DNA of 64,000 nt from Candidatus Binataceae bacterium. Lineage in GTDB: Bacteria; Desulfobacterota; Binatia; Binatales; Binataceae. Under the pieces are notes generated by a model. The model did not search any database, was not told where the DNA came from, and was given only the letters and a program-made list of their open reading frames with translations. The translations under genes were made by a program, and so were the position numbers. Of the stretch, positions 8,474 to 16,695 are shown one piece after another. Within the stretch, counting starts at the first letter, position 1. Each line of letters starts with the position of its first letter. The DNA lies in assembly GCA_035308025.1 (NCBI GenBank), contig DATGHL010000026.1:1-64000 (forward strand). Direction: 5' to 3'.

Positions 8474-10741
8474 ATGCCGTCAGCATCCAATTCGCGAAAG
8501 ATCGGATCGATTCTGCTTTACGCACTTTCACTCGCTGGCGCGGTCGCGGGCTTTTTCCTGATTCAGTCGTGGGGCTCGAAGCTGGGTGCGCCGGCAGTTG
8601 CCCAGGGCGCCGCACCTATCGCCAGCGCTGGCCACGCGCCGGCGAACGAACTGCTCCATGTGCTGTTGGCGTTGGTCGCGGTGGTGGCGATGGCGCGGCT
8701 GCTCGGCACGCTGTTTCGCAATATCCGCCAACCGCCGGTGATCGGAGAGATTATCGCGGGCATCCTGCTGGGACCGTCGCTGTTGGGCCGGGTTGCGCCT
8801 GCGATGTCGGCCTATCTGTTCCCGTCAAACGTGACGCCGGCGCTGAACCTGATTGCCCAAGTCGGCGTGATTCTCTTCATGTTTCTGGTCGGCGCCGAGT
8901 TGGATCTGGGTTTGTTGCGCAAGCGCGGCCACTCGCTGATGGCAATTTCTCACGCCGGCATCCTGGCGCCGTTTATCCTCGGCGCGACGCTCGCGCTACT
9001 GCTCTATCCGCGGCTCTCGTCCAACGATGTGCCGTTTACCAACTTTGCTTTGTTTCTCGGCGTCTCGATGTCAGTGACGGCCTTTCCGGTGTTAGCGCGA
9101 ATCCTGACCGATCGGCGAATCAGCCGGACGCGGCTGGGTGCACTCGCGCTCTCCTGCGCCGCGATTGGCGATTTGACGGCGTGGTGTCTGCTCGCCTTCG
9201 TCGTCGGCGTAGCGCGGGCACAAGGCGGTAATGCGCTGCGGACGCTGATTCTGGCGCTGCTCTACGTCGCTGCGATGGCGCTCGTGGTGCGGCCGCTGAT
9301 CGGGCGGCTGGTGGTCCTCTACGGTAACAAGGGCCGTCTGACGCAGGGGCTGATGGCGATTATCTTCGTGCTGCTGCTGCTATCGTCGGCGGCGACCGAG
9401 GTTATCGGCATCCACGCGATCTTCGGCGCTTTCGCCTTGGGCGCGATGATTCCTCACGACAGCGGGATCGCGCGCGATCTGATCGATCGGCTCGAAGATC
9501 TCGTCGTGGTGCTGCTGCTGCCCGCCTTTTTCGCCTTCACCGGCCTGCGCACGCAAATCGGTTTGCTCAACAGCCCGCAACAATGGGCGCTTTGTGGACT
9601 GATCATCCTGGTGGCGTCGGTCGGCAAGTTCGGCGGCGCTACGGTGGCAGCCCGCCTTACCGGGATGGGCTGGCGCGAGGGTGCGGCGCTGGGCGTGCTG
9701 ATGAACACCCGCGGCCTGATGGAGTTGATCGTGCTCAACATCGGACTCGAACTCCACATCATCTCTCCGGTGCTATTTGCCATGATGATCCTGATGGCGC
9801 TGGCGACGACCTTTGCCACCACGCCGATTGTTCATCTGCTCAGCTCGGAGAGTGAGGCGGGCATGCAGCCGAGCACGCGCTATCCGCAAACGCGGGAACC
9901 GGCGCGCAGCGCGATCCTGGTGCCGGTCGCAAATCCCAACGGCGTAGCACGGCTGGTCAACCTGGCGTTGGCAGCGACGCCGCTTGAGCTGCCGCCGCCG
10001 CGCGTGCTCGCGATCGTTCGCCGTCCTCCCGGCGGAGTGCGCGCCAGTCTCGATGACACTGGAGCGCTCGCGATTCCGCGCTCGGCCGCGCTCAGCGCCG
10101 CGCTGGAACTCGCTTGGAGCCGCGGCGCAGTGATCACGCCGCAAGCGGTGTGGAGCGACGATCCGGCGGCCGATCTGGTGCAGATCGCGACGGGCGCCGG
10201 CATTGGATGGGTTCTGCTCGGACCTCATCGCGCAGTCTTCGGCGCGGATTTTCGCGGCGGCATCGTCCGCACCGTGCTCGATCAGGCGCGCGCGCTGCCG
10301 CTCAGTGTCGTGGTCGCGATGCACAGTGACGACGCGCCGCTCGAGCGCCTCTTCGCGGTAGTCGATTCCGGCTACGACGGGCGCGCCGCGCTGGAATTGG
10401 CCACGCGACTCGCCCAGCGCACAGAGTGCAGTCTCCACGTGATCCGGATCGCGCACGGGACTGAGCCCGCCGAGTTGGAACTTGCCGCGATGCTCGCCGA
10501 GGCGGCGCGCGTCGCCGGTCGCCGCCTGCATACCGAGGCGCTCGCCAACCCCTCGACGTCGCTGATCGCCGCGCGCACGGCAGGCGGCCTGGTAATCGTC
10601 GCGGCCGCGGTGGCCGAGCAACTGGGACTCGCGCGGCGCGGCTTTATCGACGGCCGTCCGATGTTGCTGGTGCAGGGCTCGCGCTTCGCTTCTGCTGCCG
10701 CCGTCGCCCTACCCGTAAGCACCCGCACGGTAATCTCATAA
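8474..10741 (+). CDS. CPA2-family cation/proton antiporter with C-terminal universal-stress-like domains
   Basis: A 755-residue inner-membrane protein. After one N-terminal hydrophobic segment, the sodium/proton-exchanger fold begins with RQPPVIGEIIAGILLGPSLLG and continues with about twelve membrane segments. Transport-site motifs are visible: AELDLGLL, SVTAFPVLARIL and the GDLTAW acidic site, with FGAFALGAMIP and NTRGLMELIVLNIG later. From about residue 470 the protein becomes cytosolic and carries two degenerate nucleotide-binding-like segments (SAILVPVANPNGVARLVNLA; RLFAVVDSGYDGRAALELA) resembling universal stress protein domains rather than RCK domains. It probably exchanges Na+ or K+ for H+. 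A possible -10-like TAAAAT precedes it at about 8456. Its neighbours give no extra hint of the ion. Confidence 0.87.
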   Translation: MPSASNSRKIGSILLYALSLAGAVAGFFLIQSWGSKLGAPAVAQGAAPIASAGHAPANELLHVLLALVAVVAMARLLGTLFRNIRQPPVIGEIIAGILLGPSLLGRVAPAMSAYLFPSNVTPALNLIAQVGVILFMFLVGAELDLGLLRKRGHSLMAISHAGILAPFILGATLALLLYPRLSSNDVPFTNFALFLGVSMSVTAFPVLARILTDRRISRTRLGALALSCAAIGDLTAWCLLAFVVGVARAQGGNALRTLILALLYVAAMALVVRPLIGRLVVLYGNKGRLTQGLMAIIFVLLLLSSAATEVIGIHAIFGAFALGAMIPHDSGIARDLIDRLEDLVVVLLLPAFFAFTGLRTQIGLLNSPQQWALCGLIILVASVGKFGGATVAARLTGMGWREGAALGVLMNTRGLMELIVLNIGLELHIISPVLFAMMILMALATTFATTPIVHLLSSESEAGMQPSTRYPQTREPARSAILVPVANPNGVARLVNLALAATPLELPPPRVLAIVRRPPGGVRASLDDTGALAIPRSAALSAALELAWSRGAVITPQAVWSDDPAADLVQIATGAGIGWVLLGPHRAVFGADFRGGIVRTVLDQARALPLSVVVAMHSDDAPLERLFAVVDSGYDGRAALELATRLAQRTECSLHVIRIAHGTEPAELELAAMLAEAARVAGRRLHTEALANPSTSLIAARTAGGLVIVAAAVAEQLGLARRGFIDGRPMLLVQGSRFASAAAVALPVSTRTVIS

Positions 10742-10772
10742 ACCGCGCGCCGATTGCGCAGACCAGCCGCTC

Positions 10773-11948
10773 GTGGTGGAAGCTTTTGACGCGGTAATCC
10801 TCGGGGCCGGGGCGGCCGGCCTGATGTGCGCGCTGACCGCCGGCGCGCGCGGCAAACGTGTACTGCTGCTTGAGCATTTGCAGGAGGCGGGGGCAAAAAT
10901 TCTCATCTCGGGGGGCGGGCGCTGCAATTTTACCAACCTTGAAGTCGCGCCCGGGCGCTTTCTCTCGGCCAACCCGCACTTCTGTAAGTCCGCGCTCAGC
11001 CAGTACACCGAGCGCGACTTTATCGCGATGGTCGAGCGGCATCGGATCCCGTATCACGAGAAACGGCTGGGCCAGCTCTTCTGCGACGGCTCGGCGCGCG
11101 CGATCGTCGCGATGCTGCTGGCGGAGTGTGCCGCCTCGCAGGTTGATCTGCGGCTCGGTCAGCAACTCCGTGAAGTCAGCCGCGTGGAGCACTTCTCCAT
11201 CGCGACCGACCGCGCGACCTTCATGGCGCCGGCGTTGGTGATCGCCACCGGCGGCCTCTCGATCCCAAAGATGGGCGCGACCAGTTTCGCCTATGACCTT
11301 GGGCGGCGCTTCGGCCTCAGGCTCGTCGAGCCGCGGCCGGGCTTGGTCCCGCTGACGATGGGCGGCGCGACGCTCGGGCTTTGCCGCGCACTGGCCGGAG
11401 TTGCCGCGGCGGTGGAAGTAACCTGCGGCCGTGAGCGTTTTTGCGAAAATCTCCTGTTTACCCATCGCGGGCTTTCGGGCCCAGCGATCCTGCAAATCTC
11501 GTCGCACTGGCATTCGGGTGAGAGTATCGCGATCGGCTTTTTGCCGGGTCTCGAGGCCGTGGACTTTCTCTATCAGCGCAAGCGCGCGCGGCCCCGTGCC
11601 GAACTGAAGACGATCTTGTCCGAGGTCCTGCCGAACCGCCTGGCGGAGGCGTTTGCTGCGGAATATCCCGCCGGGCCAATCGCTAATCTCCCAGACCGTA
11701 CGCTCGCGCTGGCGGCGGCGCGATTGCAGCGCTGGGAGGTACTTCCGGCGGGTTCGGAGGGCTGGAGCAAGGCCGAAGTCACGGTTGGCGGAATCGATAC
11801 CGCCGGGTTATCGTCGCGCACGATGGCCGCGCGCGACGTGCCGGGTCTCTATGTGATTGGCGAAGCGGTCGATGTGACGGGCTGGCTGGGCGGCTATAAT
11901 TTTCAATGGGCCTGGTCGAGCGGCTGGTGCGCCGGCCAGGCAATTTGA
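10773..11948 (+). CDS. NAD(P)/FAD-dependent oxidoreductase, HI0933/YhiN (BaiN-like) family
   Basis: A 391-residue flavoprotein of the HI0933-like family; relatives include the bile-acid reductase BaiN, but most members are uncharacterised. The N-terminus holds the FAD dinucleotide fold VILGAGAAGLMCALTAGARG, followed by the family signature KILISGGGRCNFTN. Later features are LVIATGGLSIPKMGATSFAYDLG, LLFTHRGLSGPAILQIS, and the C-terminal AEVTVGGID and GLYVIGEAVDVTGWLGGYNFQ with SSG after it, all diagnostic of the family. The start is one of two consecutive GTG codons at 10773/10776. It sits 31 bp after the antiporter gene and 21 bp before the next gene. Confidence 0.92.
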   Translation: MVEAFDAVILGAGAAGLMCALTAGARGKRVLLLEHLQEAGAKILISGGGRCNFTNLEVAPGRFLSANPHFCKSALSQYTERDFIAMVERHRIPYHEKRLGQLFCDGSARAIVAMLLAECAASQVDLRLGQQLREVSRVEHFSIATDRATFMAPALVIATGGLSIPKMGATSFAYDLGRRFGLRLVEPRPGLVPLTMGGATLGLCRALAGVAAAVEVTCGRERFCENLLFTHRGLSGPAILQISSHWHSGESIAIGFLPGLEAVDFLYQRKRARPRAELKTILSEVLPNRLAEAFAAEYPAGPIANLPDRTLALAAARLQRWEVLPAGSEGWSKAEVTVGGIDTAGLSSRTMAARDVPGLYVIGEAVDVTGWLGGYNFQWAWSSGWCAGQAI

Positions 11949-11969
11949 GCCTGCCCGCAGTTGCGTCGA

Positions 11970-12797
11970 ATGCCGCGCGCCGCCTCCACTCCTCCGCTAA
12001 TCGCGATGCTGACTGACTTCGGCTACCGGGACCATTACGCCGGCGTGATGCGCGGGGTGATCAGCACGATCGCACCGCAGACGCGGGTCATCGACCTCAC
12101 GCACGGCATCCCAGCAGGTCAAATCGCGATGGGGGCGATCGCGTTGGCGCAGAGCTGGCAGTTTTTTCCGCCGCGAACGATTTTTCTCGCCGTGGTCGAT
12201 CCCGGGGTCGGAACGCAGCGGCGCGCGCTCGCAATCGAATCACGCAGTGGCGCGCGCTTCGTCGGTCCCGATAATGGGCTGCTCTGGATGGCCGCCGCGG
12301 CCGCCGGGATAAAAGCGATTGTCGAGCTGGATACGGCGCGCTATCGGCTGCCCGCGACCAGCGCGACCTTTCACGGCCGTGATATTTTCGCGCCGGCCGC
12401 GGCTTGGCTGTCGCACGGGGTCAAGCTCGGCGCGCTCGGCCCGGCGCGCCGGCAGATGGTTGAGCTCGACGCTGTTGCCGGGGTCAGCGAAACATCGCGG
12501 CGGCTCACGGGCGCGGTGGTTTATGTCGATGGCTTCGGCAACCTCGTGACGAATCTCACCCGCGCGGCAGTCGAGCGATTTGCTCGCAACCAGCGACAGG
12601 ATAGGCTGTGGGTCAGAATTGGGCGGTATCCGCGGCTCGCAATTTATCGCGCCTACGGGGAGGTCCCGATTGGCGTGCCGCTGGCATTATTCGGCAGCTT
12701 CGGGACGCTTGAGATAGCCGTCCGCGACGGCAACGCGGCGGCGCATTTTGCGCGCTCGACAAACGCACCCGTAACCGTCGCCCCGGGAAAGTCGTAG
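11970..12797 (+). CDS. SAM hydroxide adenosyltransferase (DUF62 / chlorinase-fluorinase fold)
   Basis: Enzymes of this family hydrolyse S-adenosylmethionine to adenosine and methionine using water activated by a conserved Asp-Arg-His set. The 275-residue protein shows LTDFGYRDHYAGVMRG, VIDLTHGI, VVDPGVGTQRRALAIES, VGPDNGLLW, FHGRDIFAPAAAWL and VYVDGFGNLVTN in the canonical order. The halogenase-specific loop that distinguishes fluorinase or chlorinase is not evident, so simple hydrolysis is the better call. The ATG at 11970 is favoured; an in-frame TTG at 11961 would add three residues. It begins 21 bp after the BaiN-like gene, and the site-2 protease follows after 15 bp, suggesting one transcript. 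Confidence 0.92.
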   Translation: MPRAASTPPLIAMLTDFGYRDHYAGVMRGVISTIAPQTRVIDLTHGIPAGQIAMGAIALAQSWQFFPPRTIFLAVVDPGVGTQRRALAIESRSGARFVGPDNGLLWMAAAAAGIKAIVELDTARYRLPATSATFHGRDIFAPAAAWLSHGVKLGALGPARRQMVELDAVAGVSETSRRLTGAVVYVDGFGNLVTNLTRAAVERFARNQRQDRLWVRIGRYPRLAIYRAYGEVPIGVPLALFGSFGTLEIAVRDGNAAAHFARSTNAPVTVAPGKS

Positions 12798-12812
12798 AGA
12801 TCTGGCAAACCG

Positions 12813-13964
12813 ATGGAAGATTCATCCGCAGCCACGCAACCTTCGCCGATCGTCACTGAGCTGCCGCGTTTCGACAGCGCGGCGGTGATCGGCCGTTCCC
12901 TCGAGCCGCCTTCCGCAACCAAATTCCGCATCCCGATGATTAACTGGGCGCTCTTCCTGATCACGCTGCTGACGACCACGATGGCCGGCGCCAGTCAGAC
13001 GGAGACGCCGTTTTCGCTCCTGCATCCGCTCGCCACCTTCAGCGCGCTAAGCGGCGGACTGACCTTCTCCATCCCGCTGATGGCGATTCTGCTCGCGCAC
13101 GAGATGGGCCATTACCTGACCTCCCGCCGTTATCATGTGGATACCAGCCTGCCCTACTTTATCCCCGCCCCGGTGCCGTCGCTGTTCTTCATCGGCACCT
13201 TCGGCGCCTTCATCCGGATGCGATCGGTGCCGCGCACGCGCCGCGCGATGTTTGACATCGGCGCGGCCGGCCCGTGGGCGGGCTTTGTCGTATCAATGAT
13301 CGCAATCGTTATCGGTCTGCGCTGGTCGCAGGTGGCACCGCTCGACACTTCGCAGGGGGGACTCGACCTCGGCAATTCGATCATCTTCTGGTCGGTCGCC
13401 AGGGTCGTGCTCGGCATCGATCCGAATTCGGTCAACGTCAATCTCCATCCGACCGCCTTCGCCGGCTGGGTGGGAATCCTGGTGACGACGCTCAATCTGC
13501 TGCCGATCGGCCAACTCGACGGCGGCCATGTGATTTACGCGCTCTTCGGCCCGCGAGCACATCGAATTATCTCGCGACTGGTCTGGGTGGGGTGCCTGCT
13601 GATGGCAGTCATCCCCTACTTTCTTCATCTGAACTTCTGGCCGGGATGGCTGCTGTGGTTCGTGCTGGTGCTGGTTCTCGGGCTGGGGCACCCGACGACC
13701 CTGGACATCGATACGCGACTCCAGGGCGGACGCCGTCTGGCGGCGTGGGCGTCGGTGCTGTTGTTCGTGGTGACCTTCAGTCCGGTGCCGTTTTCGATTA
13801 CGGCCCCTAGTGCGGCAGCGCCGACGCCGGACAGCGACGCTCCCAGCTACAGCGTGATGTATCATCTACCTGAACGAACCCCGCAAATCCGTCCGCTCGC
13901 GGCGCGCAAAACCATGCTCTATCTGGGTCCTTGTCGAGGTGCGTGCCTCAGAGCTTTCCTGTAG
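12813..13964 (+). CDS. Site-2 protease family membrane metalloprotease (peptidase M50)
   Basis: A 383-residue intramembrane zinc protease. The HExxH site reads LLAHEMGHYLTSRRY at about residue 95 and sits in a hydrophobic helix. The second metal ligand is in NLLPIGQLDGGHVIYALFG, the NxxPxxxLDGG type. Between them are PYFIPAPVPSLFFIGTFGAFIRMRS and the FDIGAAGPWAGFVVSM motif typical of this soluble-loop S2P group, which also occurs in plant EGY proteases. The last 70 residues form a poorly conserved hydrophilic tail. It follows the SAM hydrolase gene by 15 bp. Substrates are usually anti-sigma factors or membrane regulators; none is encoded nearby. Confidence 0.92.
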   Translation: MEDSSAATQPSPIVTELPRFDSAAVIGRSLEPPSATKFRIPMINWALFLITLLTTTMAGASQTETPFSLLHPLATFSALSGGLTFSIPLMAILLAHEMGHYLTSRRYHVDTSLPYFIPAPVPSLFFIGTFGAFIRMRSVPRTRRAMFDIGAAGPWAGFVVSMIAIVIGLRWSQVAPLDTSQGGLDLGNSIIFWSVARVVLGIDPNSVNVNLHPTAFAGWVGILVTTLNLLPIGQLDGGHVIYALFGPRAHRIISRLVWVGCLLMAVIPYFLHLNFWPGWLLWFVLVLVLGLGHPTTLDIDTRLQGGRRLAAWASVLLFVVTFSPVPFSITAPSAAAPTPDSDAPSYSVMYHLPERTPQIRPLAARKTMLYLGPCRGACLRAFL

Positions 13965-14035
13965 GATAGCTGGGCGGCCGAAAACTCGCGGGCCACTATA
14001 TGTCGCAGAATTAAGAACCGGAGAAGCAAGCACCA

Positions 14036-14416
14036 ATGTCAGTAGAAATGCATCAGGATCACCAAGAGAATCAGGCGGCCGGCGCGATGCCGGGCGTGAA
14101 CCTCACTCCGAAGGCGCTGGAAGCGGTCAGGCAGATGTCGTCGAAAGAAAATCTCGGCGCGGGACAGGGACTGCGCATCGCGGTGGTGGGCGGCGGCTGC
14201 TCCGGCTTCCAGTATTCGTTGAACTTCGACGCGAAGAAGGACGGCGACATCGTGACCGAGCTCGAGGGCGTCACGGTGCTGGTGGATGAGATTTCGCTGC
14301 CCTATATCGCGGGCACGACGCTGGACTACGTCGAGGGGCTGCACAACGCCGGCTTCCGCTTCGATAATCCGCGCGCGACCCGGACCTGCGGCTGCGGTTC
14401 ATCTTTTAGTGCGTAA
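14036..14416 (+). CDS. erpA: A-type iron-sulfur cluster carrier (ErpA/IscA family)
   Basis: A 126-residue scaffold or carrier that delivers [2Fe-2S] or [4Fe-4S] clusters to apoproteins. After a 20-residue variable N-terminus, the domain starts at LTPKALEAVRQM and carries the three ligand cysteines: GGGCSGFQYSL, then RTCGCGSSFSA at the C-terminus. The GAGQGLRIAVVGGGCSG strand and GTTLDYVEG motif are also conserved. A GGAGAAG ribosome-binding site lies about ten bases before the ATG. It is not next to isc or suf genes, so it is a stand-alone carrier. I use the symbol erpA for the family; iscA-like naming is equally possible. Confidence 0.92.
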   Translation: MSVEMHQDHQENQAAGAMPGVNLTPKALEAVRQMSSKENLGAGQGLRIAVVGGGCSGFQYSLNFDAKKDGDIVTELEGVTVLVDEISLPYIAGTTLDYVEGLHNAGFRFDNPRATRTCGCGSSFSA

Positions 14417-14491
14417 TATCTAAAGTAACAGATTAACTTGTGCCTTCCGGCGCTCTTCGCCAGAAGGCTTCCCCGCGCAGGCTCATCCACC

Positions 14492-15247
14492 ATGGCGGAA
14501 ATGCAGGACCTCGCCGGTAAAGGGATAATTGTGACTGGCGCGACCCGCGGGATCGGCCGCGCGATCGCGCTCGAATCCGCGCGGCGCGGCGCCAACGTCG
14601 CCTTCAACTACCTCAAGAGCGAGCAGCAGGCTACGGAACTGCATCGCGAGATCAGCCAGCTCGGTGTCAAGGCGATGGCCTTCAAGTCTGACGTTAGCGA
14701 CTTGAAAAGCGCGCGCGAGATGGTCAACGCAGTCAAGAAGGAATTCGGCGCAATCGACGGGCTGGTCAACAATGCCGGGCTCACGCGCGACAAGCTGCTG
14801 GTCATGATGACGGAGGAAGATTGGGCCGAGGTTATCCGGGTGAATCTGACCGGCGCCTTCAACTTCGCGCGCGCCGCAGCTTTCATGATGATGAAGGCGA
14901 AATGCGGCGTGGTCCTGAATATCACCTCGATCAGCGGACTGGTCGGGATGGCCGGGCAGGTGAATTATTCCGCCGCGAAAGCTGGCCTGATCGGCATGAC
15001 CAAGGCGATGGCGAAGGAACTCGGCCGGATGAATGTGCGGGTGAACGCGCTCGCGCTGGGCTTTATCGAAACGGACATGACGGCGGCGTTGCCGGATGCG
15101 AATCGCAAGGCCGCGCTTGAGATGGTGCCGCTGGGGCGCTTCGGCACGGTCGCGGATGTCGCGCCGGTCGTGGCTTTCATGCTCTCGGACGCCGCGGCCT
15201 ATATCAGCGGCGCGGTAATTCAAGTGGACGGCGGCCTTGCGATGTGA
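14492..15247 (+). CDS. fabG: 3-oxoacyl-ACP reductase FabG-type short-chain dehydrogenase
   Basis: A 251-residue SDR that would reduce 3-oxoacyl thioesters with NADPH. The Rossmann motif GATRGIGRAIALES is at residues 14-27, followed by NNAGLTRDKLLVMM and the catalytic set Ser in NITSISGLVG, Tyr in YSAAKAGLIGM and Lys four residues later. The downstream RVNALALGFIETDMTAAL and ISGAVIQVDGGLAM match FabG closely. TRDKLLxxM is characteristic of true FabG proteins rather than generic SDRs. The ATG at 14492 fits the domain start. There is no fatty-acid-synthesis operon around it, so polyhydroxyalkanoate or specialised lipid synthesis is as likely as housekeeping synthesis. Confidence 0.88.
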   Translation: MAEMQDLAGKGIIVTGATRGIGRAIALESARRGANVAFNYLKSEQQATELHREISQLGVKAMAFKSDVSDLKSAREMVNAVKKEFGAIDGLVNNAGLTRDKLLVMMTEEDWAEVIRVNLTGAFNFARAAAFMMMKAKCGVVLNITSISGLVGMAGQVNYSAAKAGLIGMTKAMAKELGRMNVRVNALALGFIETDMTAALPDANRKAALEMVPLGRFGTVADVAPVVAFMLSDAAAYISGAVIQVDGGLAM

Positions 15248-15314
15248 ATAACGCTCTTGCTGCATCTTGAATTTTGATTGCACTTGATTGAGACAGTTCC
15301 GATAATCACGACAG

Positions 15315-15833
15315 GTGCGAGCTGTGCCAAGCGAAACGATTTTTTACGAAACTGAAGCGCCGCAAGCTTCTCGCGAATTGGCTGAACTCCGGACCTCGCG
15401 CGATTACGTGCCGCCTTTTGAAGTGGTGCGGCGCCGCGTGATCGACGACTTCTTCGAGGGCCGCATGACGATCGACGCCACCGTGGTGATCCGCGTCGGC
15501 AGCGTCGAGCAGACCGAGGCCGCGCGCGGCGTCGGTGTGGTCAACGCTTTCGACCTCGCCCTGCGCAAGGCCCTCTTCAAATATTTTCCCTATCTCGAAA
15601 GTGTCCGCGTGACCGAGACCTATGCGCACGCCAGCGGCGATTCGACCGAGGCCGAAGTCATGTCGGTCAAGAAATTTTCCGATGGCAAGCTGCACTGGAC
15701 GACCCTGGCGAAGTCCACCAACCTGGTCGAGGCCGGCTGGAAGTCGCTGGTTGACGGCTACGAATGGCGGATCGTCCAGGAGGAGCGCAAGATGCGCCGC
15801 CAAATGGGGAATCCGCGCCTGTCGCAGCGCTAG
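15315..15833 (+). CDS. Stand-alone LeuA/CimA-type allosteric (dimerisation) domain protein
   Basis: A 172-residue protein with a GTG start (a second GTG at 15324 is also possible). The segment from about residue 50 on resembles the C-terminal regulatory domain of 2-isopropylmalate and citramalate synthases: DATVVIRVGSVEQTEAARG, GVVNAFDLALRKALFKYFP, ESVRVTETYAHA, and the diagnostic end W-T-LAKSTNLVEAGWKSLVDGYEW. No catalytic TIM-barrel portion is present or encoded nearby. The N-terminal 45 residues (RTSRDYVPPFEVVRRRVIDDFFEGR) match the linker that precedes the domain in CimA-type enzymes. It could be a free regulatory subunit, or a domain repurposed to bind branched-chain acids. The family assignment is by motif memory. 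Confidence 0.7.
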   Translation: MRAVPSETIFYETEAPQASRELAELRTSRDYVPPFEVVRRRVIDDFFEGRMTIDATVVIRVGSVEQTEAARGVGVVNAFDLALRKALFKYFPYLESVRVTETYAHASGDSTEAEVMSVKKFSDGKLHWTTLAKSTNLVEAGWKSLVDGYEWRIVQEERKMRRQMGNPRLSQR

Positions 15834-15869
15834 CTACCGAGAAACCGCTTCGACGAAATGGTACTCCGC

Positions 15870-16628
15870 CTAGCCGCGACCGACCAGCGGCATCTTGGTC
15901 GCCATCACGGTCATGAACTGGACGTTAGCGTCGAGCGGCAGGGTCGCCATATAGAGCACCGCGCGGGCGACGTGGATCGCGTCGAAAACCGGCTCGACCG
16001 CGACTGTGCCGTTGGGCTGCGGGACGCCCCGGCTCATCGCGGCGGTGAGGGCCGTCTCGGCGTTGCCGATATCGATCTGGCCGCAGGCGATGTCGTATTT
16101 GCGTCCATCGAGCGAAGTCGACTTGGTCAGCCCGGTTATCGCGTGCTTGGTCGCGGTGTAGGGCGCCGAATTGGGTCGCGGACTATGCGCCGAGATCGAG
16201 CCGTTGTTGATGATCCGGCCGCCGCGCGGTGTCTGTTCCTTCATGATCCGAAACGCCTCCTGCGTGCAGAGGAAGGCGCCCGTCAGGTTGATGTCCACCA
16301 CCTTCTTCCATTGCTCGAAGGTCAACTCCTCGAGCGGGATCGGCGGCGCGCCGACGCCCGCGTTGTTAAATAGCAGATCGAGCCGTCCGAAGCGCTCGCG
16401 GGTTTTGGCGAACAGCTCCTGGACGGCCGCCGGCTCGCCGACGTCGGTCGGGACGACCAGGCTTGGGGCGGTGAACTCGGCGCCCGCCTGCGCGGCCGCT
16501 TCGAGCGGCTCGCGTCGCCGTCCCGCGAGGACCACCGCATAGCCCTCGCGCAGCAGTTCGAGTGCGACGCTTCGGCCGATACCGGTGCCGGCGCCCGTCA
16601 CGATCGCAACTTTGTTGGCTGAGTTCAT
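15870..16628 (-). CDS. SDR family oxidoreductase
   Basis: A 252-residue short-chain dehydrogenase. Visible motifs: [15 protein letters not shown] (cofactor loop), GRRREPLEA after beta-2, whose Arg-Arg favours NADP(H), NNAGVGAPP, the Ser of [12 protein letters not shown], and [14 protein letters not shown] supplying Tyr and Lys. The C-terminal end is unusual: [15 protein letters not shown] replaces the common GxxIxVDGG. A close relation to glucose/ribitol-type dehydrogenases is possible but the substrate is unknown. It is transcribed divergently from cysS, with a 67-bp spacer holding both promoters. Confidence 0.88.
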   Translation of the reverse strand: MNSANKVAIVTGAGTGIGRSVALELLREGYAVVLAGRRREPLEAAAQAGAEFTAPSLVVPTDVGEPAAVQELFAKTRERFGRLDLLFNNAGVGAPPIPLEELTFEQWKKVVDINLTGAFLCTQEAFRIMKEQTPRGGRIINNGSISAHSPRPNSAPYTATKHAITGLTKSTSLDGRKYDIACGQIDIGNAETALTAAMSRGVPQPNGTVAVEPVFDAIHVARAVLYMATLPLDANVQFMTVMATKMPLVGRG

Positions 16629-16695
16629 AGCGTTGTCCTCTTTATGATGTGGCTGACTTGCTCGCGACCGTTATGGCACGATAGCAGTCGTAACC

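Noticed and set aside
9773..10621. Long minus-strand frame inside the antiporter gene
   Set aside because: Antisense shadow of high-GC coding sequence; there is no recognisable motif and it has His/Arg-rich composition.
11970..12797. Fluorinase or chlorinase
   Set aside because: The DUF62 signatures are present, but I cannot see the halide-site loop of true halogenases, and the common hydrolase is the simpler assignment.
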